A stretch of 64,000 nt of DNA from Streptomyces omiyaensis (GTDB lineage Bacteria; Actinomycetota; Actinomycetes; Streptomycetales; Streptomycetaceae), in NCBI RefSeq assembly GCF_014650895.1, contig NZ_BMVV01000013.1:63097-127096 (forward strand), in the 5' to 3' direction. Below are positions 25,974 to 36,175 of the stretch, piece by piece. The notes beneath the pieces were generated by a model that saw only the letters and a program-made list of their open reading frames with translations, did no database searches and was not told the origin of the DNA. The translations under genes and the position numbers were made by a program. The stretch's first letter is position 1, and each line of letters starts with the position of its first letter.

Positions 25974-27203
25974 ATGACCAGTACGCCCCAGGGCTCCCGG
26001 ATGGCGGGCGACGGACGGCGCGAGGCGAACGCGGCCACCGTGCTGCGCACCGTCCTCGACCACGGCCCGGTCTCCCGCAGCGCCGTCGCCCACCTCTCCG
26101 GCCTCAGCCCGGCCGCCGTCTCCCGCCAGGCCACCGACCTGACCCGGCTCGGGCTCCTGCGCGAACTGCCGGAGCCCTCCGGCGACGGGGGAGTGGGCCG
26201 GCCCCGGATCCCCGTCGACCTGCACATCGGCGCGACCGGCGGCCCGGTCGCGGCCGGCGTCCATCTCGGGGTGCCCGGCTCGACGTTCGCGCTGGTGGAC
26301 CTGCGCGGCCGGGTGCTCGCCCGCCACCAGCACCCCCACGCGCCCCTCGCGCCCGAGCGGCTCCCGGCGACGGTCGGCGCCGAGCTGCGCGCCTTCCTCG
26401 ACCGGCACGCCGCGGGCCGTCCGCTGCTCGGGGTCGGGGCCGCGCTCGGCGGCCGGGTCGATCCGGCGACCGGCGTCGTCGTGCGCCACGACGCGCTGGG
26501 CTGGCGCCACCGCCCCTTCGCCGCCGAGCTCTCCCGGGCCCTGGGCGGCCCGGCGGTCCGGCTGGACAACCACGCCCGCGCGATCGCGCAGTCCGAGATC
26601 CTCTTCGGCCGGCCCGCCGCCCGCCGCAGCCTGGTGCACCTCTTCGTGGGGAACGTCGTGGACGCGGCCGTCGGCCTCGCCGGGGTCGTCCACCAGGGGC
26701 CCGGCGGAGCGGCCGGTGACGTCGCCCACCTGCCCGTGCCGGACTCCACCGCGCCCTGCCCGTGCGGCCGTTCGGGCTGCCTGGAGGCGACCGCCTCCAA
26801 CACCGCGCTCGCGCTGACCGCGGTGCGCCGCGGCATCGTGCCCGAGGCGGACACCTCGCTGGTCGTCGACGCCGCCGCGGCCGGCGACCGGCGGGCCGAC
26901 CGGCTGCTGCGCGAGCGGGCCCGGGCGGTGGGCCGGGCCCTCGCCCTGCTCCTGGACGTCCTCAACCCCGATCTCGTCGTCGTCACCGAGCAGGCGAGCG
27001 TCCTCGAACCGGAGTACCTGGAGGAGATCCGGGGCGCCGCGATCGACCTCTCGCATGTCTGCGACGACCCCGAACGGATCGTCAGTCCACATGCCGGACC
27101 GGCCACGCTTCCCGTCGCGGCGGGCACCGTTCTGCTGAACCCCCTGTTCAGAAGGCCTCTTGAGACCCTGCGAGGACTGCGCTCCGACGAGGCTTCCGTC
27201 TGA
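25974..27203 (+). CDS. ROK-family transcription regulator
   Basis: A 409-residue regulator from ATG 25974 (GAGAGGCAG upstream). The N-terminal winged helix (LDHGPVSRSAVAHLSGLSPAAVSRQATDLTRLGLL) is followed by the ROK fold with LLGVGAALGGRVDPATG, VRLDNHARAIAQSEILFG and the zinc motif CPCGRSGCLEATAS. ROK regulators usually sense sugars or sugar phosphates. Here it lies between the TauD gene and the leader-transporter-sulfatase operon and probably controls one or both. A sugar-like inducer would fit a sulfated saccharide as the substrate, but this is inference. Its stop codon overlaps a perfect palindrome that precedes the next promoter. Confidence 0.9.
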   Translation: MTSTPQGSRMAGDGRREANAATVLRTVLDHGPVSRSAVAHLSGLSPAAVSRQATDLTRLGLLRELPEPSGDGGVGRPRIPVDLHIGATGGPVAAGVHLGVPGSTFALVDLRGRVLARHQHPHAPLAPERLPATVGAELRAFLDRHAAGRPLLGVGAALGGRVDPATGVVVRHDALGWRHRPFAAELSRALGGPAVRLDNHARAIAQSEILFGRPAARRSLVHLFVGNVVDAAVGLAGVVHQGPGGAAGDVAHLPVPDSTAPCPCGRSGCLEATASNTALALTAVRRGIVPEADTSLVVDAAAAGDRRADRLLRERARAVGRALALLLDVLNPDLVVVTEQASVLEPEYLEEIRGAAIDLSHVCDDPERIVSPHAGPATLPVAAGTVLLNPLFRRPLETLRGLRSDEASV

Positions 27204-27217
27204 TGTCGTCTCGACAT
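27203..27217 (+). promoter_or_regulatory. palindrome ATGTCG-TCT-CGACAT, candidate operator
   Basis: Perfect 6-bp arms with a 3-nt spacer overlap the ROK stop codon and end 14 bp before the -35 of the leader promoter. The position suits a repressor or activator of the sulfatase operon. Confidence 0.5.
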
Positions 27218-27231
27218 GCGGGAAGAGCCGG

Positions 27232-27261
27232 TTGACCCGCTCTCCCGGCCGCTGTCATATT
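27232..27261 (+). promoter_or_regulatory. promoter of the leader peptide/transporter/sulfatase operon
   Basis: TTGACC (27232-27237), an 18-bp spacer and CATATT (27256-27261) form one of the clearest sigma-70-type promoters in the window. Six bases separate the -10 from the GTG at 27268, so the transcript should begin at or next to that GTG. Confidence 0.7.
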
Positions 27262-27267
27262 GCTCCC

Positions 27268-27351
27268 GTGAATCCGGACATGCGCCTCATCTCCCGCAGG
27301 CACGTCGACCTCTGTCGGCTCGCCAGCGCGGTCTGTGCCGTCCGCGTCTGA
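27268..27351 (+). CDS. cysteine-type leader peptide (probable ribosome-mediated attenuation)
   Basis: A 27-codon ORF from GTG 27268 (23 codons if ATG 27280 is used) that reads MNPDMRLISRRHVDLCRLAS and ends AVCAVRV. The MRL-SRRHVDLCR core with trailing Cys is the pattern of Streptomyces leader peptides found before sulfur and cysteine genes. In the related mycobacterial short ORFs, cysteine codons pause the ribosome when Cys-tRNA is scarce and relieve attenuation. The likely leaderless start fits that class. It is followed by 300 bp of very GC-rich sequence with hairpin potential before the binding-protein gene. It links the operon to sulfur supply more firmly than the enzyme families alone do. 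Confidence 0.8.
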   Translation: MNPDMRLISRRHVDLCRLASAVCAVRV

Positions 27352-27651
27352 CCCTCCGGCGCGGCCGACCCCCCGCGCCCCCCGCCGCACCCCCGCCGCC
27401 CAGGGTCCCCGCCCGCGGCTCCGGCGGTCCGGCCCTCCGTGCGACGGGCCGCCGCATCCCGGCCCGGTACGCACCCCCGGCTCCGCCGCGTGACCGGCGC
27501 ACCCGCCCACGCCCGCACCCCCGCACTCGCGTGTCCCCGCACCGCCGTACCCCCGTGTCCCGCTTCCCGGGCGCGCCCTCCTCCTCATTCCTCCCGCAGC
27601 GGAAGAAACCCCCTCCGCCGAGCGGACCCGACCTCCACCAGGCAGGCATCG
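27352..27651 (+). promoter_or_regulatory. untranslated region between leader peptide and transporter operon; candidate attenuator
   Basis: This 300-bp stretch has no gene. It begins with C-rich runs (27358-27412) and contains a stem at about 27423-27455 (GGCGG-tcc-GGCCC pairing with GGGCCGCCGC). No U-tract is visible. It is where a cysteine-responsive attenuator would have to lie. The binding-protein ribosome site (AGGCAGG) is at its end. Confidence 0.4.
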
Positions 27652-29244
27652 ATGACCGAGCTGTACCCCTCCGCGCCCTCCGCCGTCTCCCGGCGCACCA
27701 CCCTGCGCGCCGCCGGCGGCGGCACCCTGCTCCTCGGTCTGGGGCTCACCGGCTGCCGCTCGGCCGTCGAGGAGTCCGCCGCCCCCGCGGTGGCCGACGC
27801 CGCCGGACCCCGGCGCGGCGGCACCCTCACCGTGGCCGTCAACTCGGACTTCACCCCGAGCCTGCTCTTCGCCCAGAGCAACCAGTCCCTCCAGCAGCGG
27901 CTGATCTACAACACCCTCACCCGCTACGACGACCGGCTCGAACCCCAGCCCGAGCTGGCCACCTCCTGGGAGTACGCGGCGGACGGCCGCGCCCTCACCC
28001 TCAAGCTCCGCACCGGAGTCGTCTTCCACGACGGCCGCCCCTTCACCGCCGACGACGTGATCTTCGCCGTGAAGAACCTCCAGAACCCGGTGCGGGCAGC
28101 CCAGTTGAGGGCCACCGCCGCGGCGGTCACCGGCTTCGAGAAGCGCGGCGACCACGAGCTGGTCCTCAAGCTCGCGCACCCCGTCAACAACCTCTTCGAC
28201 CTCTTCGAATTCATGATCATCACCGATCCGGGCAGCGTCGAGGAGGCCGTCGCCGGCAAGAGGCTCAACGGCACCGGTCCCTTCTCCCTCACCCGGTGGA
28301 GCCCCGGCACGGGCCTCGGCCTCAAGCGCCACGAGAAGTACTGGCAGCCCGGCCGCCCCTACCTCGACGGCGTCGAGATACGCGTCGTCCCGCAGGCCGA
28401 CGCCCTCATCTCCTCGCTGCGCACCGGCCAGTCCCAGCTCTCCTACTCCGTCCCCGGCCGGAACCTCGCCACCGTCGCGGGCGTCCCCGGCCTCGTCGTC
28501 AGCGAGTACGCCACCGGCGGCGGCGCCTCCTACCTCGGCGTCAACACCTCGATCGCCCCGCTCGACGACAAGACCGTCCGCCAGGCCCTCGCCTGGGCCG
28601 TCGACCGCGAGCGGATCCTGAAGCAGGTCCTCGGCGGCTACGGCCTCGCCTCCGCCACTCCCTGGCCCAAGTCCTCGCCCGCCTTCACCGAAGCCGGCCG
28701 CACCCACTACCGGCACGACCCGGGCAAGGCCCGCGAGCTGCTGAGGTCCGCCGGCCACACCCGGCTCGACCTCCCCCTCCTCCACGTCAACCTGCCCGGC
28801 GAGACCGCGCTCGCCGAGGCGGTCCAGTACGACCTCCAGCAGATCGGCGTCCACGTCACCCTCGAACCCACCGACGCGGCCACCGCCCAGAAGAAGCTCA
28901 TCTCCCAGTCCATGCCCGCCCTGTGGGCCATGGGCCACAGCTTCGCCCAGGTCCAGCCCTCCACCCTGGCGGTCAGCGCCTACCCCTTCAACGCGGCCAA
29001 GAACACCTCCCGCTTCCGCTCGGAGGAGTACACCCGGATCGTCCGCGAGGCCTGGACCAGCCGCGCCACCGGCGCCGGGGCCAACGCCCTGCGGCAGCGG
29101 GTCACCGACACCCTCCTCGACGAGGCCTTCATCATCGACCTCGCCATCCGCGGCAGCGTCCAGGTCGCCTCCCGGAAGCTGCGCGGCGCCACCCTCAACA
29201 AGTTCTCCTACCTCAACCTCGACGACGCCTATCTGGCGGGCTGA
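27652..29244 (+). CDS. ABC transporter substrate-binding lipoprotein, family 5 (peptide/nickel type)
   Basis: A 530-residue lipoprotein. The signal has a twin-arginine-like stretch (SRRTTLRAAGGGTLLLGLGL) and the lipobox LTGC, so Cys-35 would be lipidated. The mature domain is a family 5 binding protein: GGTLTVAVNSDFTPSLLF, YNTLTRYDDRLEPQPELATSWEYAADGRALTLKLRTGVVFHDGRPFTADDV (opened here only in part), and FEPTDAATAQKK-like lobes. The family binds oligopeptides, opines, glycosides or nickel. First structural gene of the operon, ending 1 bp before the permease start. Given the downstream FGE and sulfatase, a sulfated ligand is likely; its chemistry cannot be read from sequence. Confidence 0.9.
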   Translation: MTELYPSAPSAVSRRTTLRAAGGGTLLLGLGLTGCRSAVEESAAPAVADAAGPRRGGTLTVAVNSDFTPSLLFAQSNQSLQQRLIYNTLTRYDDRLEPQPELATSWEYAADGRALTLKLRTGVVFHDGRPFTADDVIFAVKNLQNPVRAAQLRATAAAVTGFEKRGDHELVLKLAHPVNNLFDLFEFMIITDPGSVEEAVAGKRLNGTGPFSLTRWSPGTGLGLKRHEKYWQPGRPYLDGVEIRVVPQADALISSLRTGQSQLSYSVPGRNLATVAGVPGLVVSEYATGGGASYLGVNTSIAPLDDKTVRQALAWAVDRERILKQVLGGYGLASATPWPKSSPAFTEAGRTHYRHDPGKARELLRSAGHTRLDLPLLHVNLPGETALAEAVQYDLQQIGVHVTLEPTDAATAQKKLISQSMPALWAMGHSFAQVQPSTLAVSAYPFNAAKNTSRFRSEEYTRIVREAWTSRATGAGANALRQRVTDTLLDEAFIIDLAIRGSVQVASRKLRGATLNKFSYLNLDDAYLAG

Positions 29245-29245
29245 C

Positions 29246-30190
29246 GTGCGCGGACACCTGCTGCGGAGGCTCCCCTCCGCCCTCCTCGTGCTCGCCGCCG
29301 CCTCGGTCCTCGCCTTCGGGATCCTCCGCCTCGTCCCCGGCGACCCCGCCGCCGTCCTCGCCGGACCCGACGCGGGACCCGAGGTCCAGGCCGCCATCCG
29401 CGACCGCCTCGGCCTCGACGAACCGCTGCCCGCCCAGTACCTCCACTGGATCGGCGGACTGCTCACCGGCGACCTCGGCCCCTCCTACGTCATCGGCGGC
29501 GAGACCGCCGACCTCATCGCCGACGGGCTCGGCGCCACCGTCGAACTCACCCTCGGCGCCCTGCTCTTCGCGGTCCTCATCGGCGGCACCCTCGGCGTCC
29601 TGGGCGCCACCGCCCGCCGCCCCTGGATCCGCGGCGCCGTCCGCTCCGTCACCACCGCCGCCCTCGCCGTACCCCCGTACGTCAGCGGCGTCCTCCTCGT
29701 CCTCCTCTTCGCCGTCCTCCTCGGCGTCCTCCCGGCCGGCGGCCGGATCCCCCTGCTCACCGCCCCCGACCTCGGCGTCCAGTACCTCCTGCTCCCCGCC
29801 CTCTGCCTCGCCCTGCCCAGCGCCGCCGTCCTCGGCCGCTACCTGGAGGACAGCCTCCGCCGCGCCCTCGCCGAGGACCACGTGCGGACCGCGACCGCCG
29901 CGGGCATCGCCCCCCGCCGCATCCTGTGGCGCCACGCCCTGCCGCACGCCCTCCCGCCCGTCGTCACCCTCCTCGGCATCCAGACCGGACACCTCCTCGG
30001 CGGCGCCGTCCTCGTCGAGGCGATCTTCGCCTGGCCCGGCCTCGGCCAGCTCGCCGAACAGGCCCTGGTCCGACGCGACTACCCCGTCGTCCAGGACCTC
30101 CTGCTCCTCCTCGTCGCCGTCTTCGTCCTCGTCCAGCTCCTGTCCGACCTCGTCCACGCCTGGCTCGACCCCCGGATCAGGTGGGAGTAG
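29246..30190 (+). CDS. ABC transporter permease (DppB/OppB type)
   Basis: A 314-residue inner-membrane protein with about six helices, from GTG 29246, 1 bp after the binding-protein stop. It has the N-terminal LVPGDPAAVLAGPDAG loop and the EAA motif region EDHVRTATAAGIAPRRILWRHALPHALPP that contacts the ATPase. C-terminal VLVEAIFAWPGLGQLAEQALVRRDYPVVQ is diagnostic of DppB-type permeases. Confidence 0.92.
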   Translation: MRGHLLRRLPSALLVLAAASVLAFGILRLVPGDPAAVLAGPDAGPEVQAAIRDRLGLDEPLPAQYLHWIGGLLTGDLGPSYVIGGETADLIADGLGATVELTLGALLFAVLIGGTLGVLGATARRPWIRGAVRSVTTAALAVPPYVSGVLLVLLFAVLLGVLPAGGRIPLLTAPDLGVQYLLLPALCLALPSAAVLGRYLEDSLRRALAEDHVRTATAAGIAPRRILWRHALPHALPPVVTLLGIQTGHLLGGAVLVEAIFAWPGLGQLAEQALVRRDYPVVQDLLLLLVAVFVLVQLLSDLVHAWLDPRIRWE

Positions 30191-30195
30191 CCGCC

Positions 30196-31049
30196 ATGAC
30201 CACCCTCGCCCCGACCGCGCCGGCCGCCGCGCGCCGCCCCCGCCACCCCTACCTCACCGCCCTCGCCACCGCGCGCGGCCGCACCGGCCTCGCCCTCGTC
30301 GGCCTGGTCGTCCTCGCCGGGCTCCTCGCCCCCCTGCTCGCCGGCCACCCGCCCACCGACCAGAGCGGCCTCACCCTCGCCCCCGTGGGCACCCCCGGAC
30401 ACCCCCTCGGCACCGACGACCTCGGCCGCGACCTGCTCTCCCGGCTGCTGCACGGCATCCGCGCCGACCTCGGCATCATCGCCGTCGCCGTCCCGCTCGG
30501 CGCCGTCCTCGGCTGCCTCCTCGCCCTCGCCGCAGCCGTCCACCCGGCCGTCGACACCGCCGTCCAGCGCGCCTTCGACCTGATCCTCGCCTTCCCCGGG
30601 CTGATCCTCGCGCTCGCCGTCACCGCCGTCCTCGGCCCCGGCCGGCTCCCCGTCGTCCTCGTCATCGCCCTCGCCGAGATCCCCGTCTTCGGACGGCTCC
30701 TGCGCACCGGCATCCTCGCCCAGCGCAGCCGCGAGTACGTCACCGCCGCCCGCGTCGGCGGCACGTCCGGCCGCCGGATCCTCACCCGGCACGTCCTGCC
30801 CAACGCCGCCGACCCGCTCGTCGTCCAGTTCGCCGTCTCCCTCACCGTCGCCGTCTTCCTCGAAGGAGCCATGAGCTTCCTCGGCGTCGGCGTCCGGCCG
30901 CCCGAACCCACCCTCGGGGCCGTCCTCAGCCAGTCCATGCCCCACCTCGCCCAGGCCCCGCACTTCGCCGCGGGCCCCCTCGTCACCGTGACCGCGCTCG
31001 TCCTCGGCCTCTCCCTCGTCGCGGAGGCGCTGAACCGGGAGATCCGCCG

Positions 31050-31053
<4 letters not shown>
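30196..31053 (+). CDS. ABC transporter permease (DppC/OppC type)
   Basis: A 285-residue membrane protein with the HPLGTDDLGRDLLSRLLHG signature after the first helix and the EAA loop SREYVTAARVGGTSGRRILTRHVLPN. It is the second permease of the importer. Starts 5 bp after the first permease; its stop overlaps the next ATG (ATGA), showing translational coupling. Confidence 0.92.
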
Positions 31054-32884
<1,831 letters not shown>

Positions 32885-32888
<4 letters not shown>

Positions 32889-33793
32889 GCGCCTGCTGCA
32901 CCCCCGGCCGGCCCTGCCCCGGCGACGCGCCCGCCACCGGCCCCGTCGACCTCGGCGCGCCCGCCGTCCGGACCGCCCCGCCCGCCCCCGCCATGGCCGA
33001 ACTCCCGGGCGGGACCTTCCGGATGGGCGACGCCTTCGGCGAGGGCTACCCGGCCGACCACGAGGGGCCGGTGCGGGAGGTCACCGTCGCGCCCTTCGCG
33101 ATCGACACCACCGCCGTCACCAACGCCCGCTTCGCCGCCTTCGCCGCAGCCACCGGCCACCGCACCGACGCCGAACGGCACGGCTCCTCCTTCGTCTTCC
33201 ACCTCCTGCTCCACCCGGCCGCCGAGCCCCACGTCCTCGGCCGGGTCGCCGCCGCCCCCTGGTGGCTCGCCGTCGAGGGCGCCTCCTGGCACGCCCCCGA
33301 GGGCCCCGGCTCCGACGTCGGCGACCGCGCCGACCACCCCGTCGTCCACGTCAGCCACGCCGACGCCCTCGCCTACTGCGCCTGGGCCGGCCTCCGGCTG
33401 CCCACCGAGGCCGAATGGGAGTACGCCGCCAGGGGCGGCCGCGACGGCGCCCGCTATCCCTGGGGCGACGAGCTGACACCCGGCGGCGAGGAGCGCTGCA
33501 ACACCTGGCTCGGCGACTTCCCGCACCGCTCCGACCGGCCCGGCGGCGCCACCGGCACCGTCCCCGTCACCGCGTACCCGCCCAACGGCCACGGCCTCCA
33601 CAACACCTCCGGCAACGTCTGGGAGTGGTGCGCCGACCCCTGGGACCGGGCCGGCCGCGAACGCGTCATCCGCGGCGGCTCGTACCTCTGCCACGCCTCG
33701 TACTGCCACCGCTACCGCGTGGCCGCCCGTTCCCACAACACCCCCGACTCCTCGACCGGCCACGGCGGCTTCCGCTGCGCCCGCACCCTGTGA
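32885..33793 (+). CDS. formylglycine-generating enzyme (sulfatase-modifying factor)
   Basis: A 302-residue cytoplasmic protein beginning MSACCTPGRPC, with its GTG overlapping the ATPase stop (GTGA). The FGE-sulfatase domain is complete: GGTFRMGDAFGEGYPADHEGPV, LRLPTEAEWEYAARGG, YPWGDELTPGGEERCNTW, GNVWEWCADPW. The active-site pair lies in IRGGSYLCHASYCHRYR (Cys-269 and Cys-274), with the same five-residue spacing as the copper-binding cysteines of human SUMF1 (336/341). Downstream RSHNTPDSSTGHGGFRC matches true FGEs, unlike EgtB or PvdO relatives. The loop before the active site is about 20 residues shorter than in the well-known S. coelicolor enzyme. It should oxidise the sulfatase Cys in CxPxR to formylglycine, and the target sulfatase follows at 23 bp. 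Confidence 0.93.
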
Positions 33794-33815
33794 CCCCGGA
33801 AGGAACCGCCCGCCC

Positions 33816-36131
33816 ATGAGCACCGGCACCCGCCCCGACCCCTACGACGGCTTCCCCGGCCACGTCGGCCGCACCTTCGCCGACTCCACCCCGGCCTGGC
33901 CCGACCGCACCACCCCGCCCGCCGGCGCCCCGAACATCGTCGTCGTCCTCGTCGACGACATGGGCTACAGCGACATCGGACCCTTCGGCTCCGAGATCCC
34001 CACCCCGGTCCTCGACCGGCTCGCCGCCGACGGCGTGCGGCTCGGCAACTACCACACCATGCCGCTCTGCTCGCCCGCCCGCGCCGCCCTCCTCACCGGT
34101 CTCAACCCGCACCGCGTCGGCTACGCCACGGTCGCCAACGCCGACCCCGGCTTCCCCGGCTACGCCATGCGGATCGCCGACTCCGTCCCCACCCTCGCCG
34201 AACTCCTCCACGACGCCGGCTACGCCACCTACGCCGTCGGCAAGTGGCACCTCGTCCGCGACTCCGCCTCCCACGCCGCCGACGACCGCGCCGACTGGCC
34301 CCTCCAGAAGGGCTTCGACCAGTACTACGGCGTCCTCGAAGGACTCACCAGCCTCTTCCACCCGCACCAGCTCGTCCGCGACAACAGCCCGCTCGACATC
34401 GACGAGTTCCCCGACGGCTACTACTACACCGACGACATCACCGACCAGGCGATCTCCATGGTGAAGTCGCTGCGCGCCCACGACCCCGACAAGCCCTTCC
34501 TCCTCTACCTCGCCCACAACGCCGTCCACGGACCGCTCCAGGCGAAGGCCGAGGACATCGCCCGCCACCGGGGCCGCTACGACGAGGGCTGGGACGCCCT
34601 GCGCGAGCGCCGCTTCGCCGGGCAGATCGCCGCCGGACTCTTCCCGCCCGGCACCGGACTCCCCGAGCGCAACGGCGAGGCCGGACAGGACGTGCCCGCC
34701 TGGGACTCCCTGAACGAGGAGCAACAGCGGCTCTACGCGCGCTACATGGAGGTCTACGCCGCCCTCGTCGACAACATCGACCACAACCTCGGCCGGCTCA
34801 CCGACACCCTCGACGCCCTCGGCGAACTCGACAACACCATCATCGTCTTCACCTCCGACAACGGCGGCACCGGCGAAGGCGGCCGCGAGGGCACCCGCTC
34901 CTACTTCAGCCGCTTCGTCCACCACCCCCGCCTCCCCGGCGACTGGAACCCCGACGTCGACCGCGACCCCGAGCTCATCGGCGGACCGCGCAGCCTCGTC
35001 CACTACCCCCGCGGCTGGGGCATGGCCTCCAACACCCCCTTCCGCCTCTACAAGGGACACACCTACGCGGGCGGCGTCCGCGTCCCCTTCGTCCTCTCCT
35101 GGCCCGACGGCGTCCGCGCCGGCCGGCTCGCCCCCGGCATCCGCCCCCAGTACCAGTACGTCACCGACCTCACCCCCACCCTCCTCGACCTCGCCGGGAT
35201 CGCCCGCCCGCGGACCCGCCGCCGCGTCCCCGTCCAGGAACCCGACGGCACCAGCTTCGCCCCCGTCCTCGCCGACTCCGCACACGCCTCCACCCACCCC
35301 GAGCAGTACTGCGAGATGACCGGCAACCGCAGCCACTACCGCGACGGCCACAAACTCGTCACCCTGCACCGCCCCGGCACCCCCTACGACGACGCCGAAT
35401 GGGCCCTGTACGACATCGGCGCCGACCCCACCGAGATCCACGACCTCGCCGCCGAACGCCCCGGCCTCGTCAAGGAGCTGGCCGCCGCCTGGGAGGAGGC
35501 CGCCCGGCGCAACGGCGTCTTCCCGCTGCCCGACCACAGCGGCGCCCTCGCCCGCCGCAACCCCGCCGAGCGGCGCCTGGCCCGCCCCCTCACCCTGCTG
35601 CCCGGCACCCCGGAACTGGAGCGGTACCGCTCCTCCCGGCTGGTCTCGCTGCGCTCCTTCGCGATCGAGGTCCTCCTCGACGAGCCCGGCGAGGGCGTCC
35701 TCGTCTCCCACGGCGACCAGGGCGGCGGCTACAGCCTCTACGTCGAGGACGGCCGGCTGGCCTTCGCGTACAACGAGTACGGACACCTCCACGAGACCGA
35801 CGCCGGCCCGCTCGGCCCCGGCCCCCACACGCTGCTCCTCGCCGCGACCGCCGAGGAGGGGCTGCGCTGGCGCTTCACCGTCACCGTCGACGGCGAGGAG
35901 CGGGCCGCCCCCGAGAGCGTCCACCAGCTCATCGGCATGGCGCCCTTCCAGGGCATCAGCGTCGGCGTCGACCGCAAGTCGCCCGTCTCCTGGCCGCTGT
36001 ACGAACGCCGCCGGTCCTTCCGCCACACCGGAGGGATCCGCTCCGTCACCTACCGCCCCGGCGCCCCGGGACCGGATTCCCCCGAAGCGGTCGCCACCGC
36101 CCTGGAGGAGGCCGCCGCCGCCTTCGAGTGA
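33816..36131 (+). CDS. formylglycine-dependent sulfatase without signal peptide
   Basis: A 771-residue sulfatase behind GGAAGGA. The N-terminal metal motif is NIVVVLVDDMGYSDIGPFG. The formylglycine signature LCSPARAALLTG puts the modified residue at Cys-85. GKWHL, HNAVHGP and FTSDNGG supply the remaining active-site residues of the alkaline-phosphatase superfamily. The last 170 residues form an extra domain, as in the 770-790-residue arylsulfatases of actinomycetes. The N-terminus (MSTGTRPDPYDGFPGH) has no signal, so it should work in the cytoplasm on imported substrate. Last gene of the operon. It converges with the GH15 gene at a hairpin. Confidence 0.93.
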   Translation: MSTGTRPDPYDGFPGHVGRTFADSTPAWPDRTTPPAGAPNIVVVLVDDMGYSDIGPFGSEIPTPVLDRLAADGVRLGNYHTMPLCSPARAALLTGLNPHRVGYATVANADPGFPGYAMRIADSVPTLAELLHDAGYATYAVGKWHLVRDSASHAADDRADWPLQKGFDQYYGVLEGLTSLFHPHQLVRDNSPLDIDEFPDGYYYTDDITDQAISMVKSLRAHDPDKPFLLYLAHNAVHGPLQAKAEDIARHRGRYDEGWDALRERRFAGQIAAGLFPPGTGLPERNGEAGQDVPAWDSLNEEQQRLYARYMEVYAALVDNIDHNLGRLTDTLDALGELDNTIIVFTSDNGGTGEGGREGTRSYFSRFVHHPRLPGDWNPDVDRDPELIGGPRSLVHYPRGWGMASNTPFRLYKGHTYAGGVRVPFVLSWPDGVRAGRLAPGIRPQYQYVTDLTPTLLDLAGIARPRTRRRVPVQEPDGTSFAPVLADSAHASTHPEQYCEMTGNRSHYRDGHKLVTLHRPGTPYDDAEWALYDIGADPTEIHDLAAERPGLVKELAAAWEEAARRNGVFPLPDHSGALARRNPAERRLARPLTLLPGTPELERYRSSRLVSLRSFAIEVLLDEPGEGVLVSHGDQGGGYSLYVEDGRLAFAYNEYGHLHETDAGPLGPGPHTLLLAATAEEGLRWRFTVTVDGEERAAPESVHQLIGMAPFQGISVGVDRKSPVSWPLYERRRSFRHTGGIRSVTYRPGAPGPDSPEAVATALEEAAAAFE

Positions 36132-36144
36132 CCGCCGGGCCCGG

Positions 36145-36175
36145 CCGCCCGGCCGGCCTCAGCCCGGCCGGGCGG
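36145..36175. terminator. terminator between the sulfatase and GH15 genes
   Basis: A 12-bp perfect stem (CCGCCCGGCCGG / CCGGCCGGGCGG) with a 7-nt loop overlaps the last codons of the GH15 gene. Confidence 0.55.
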
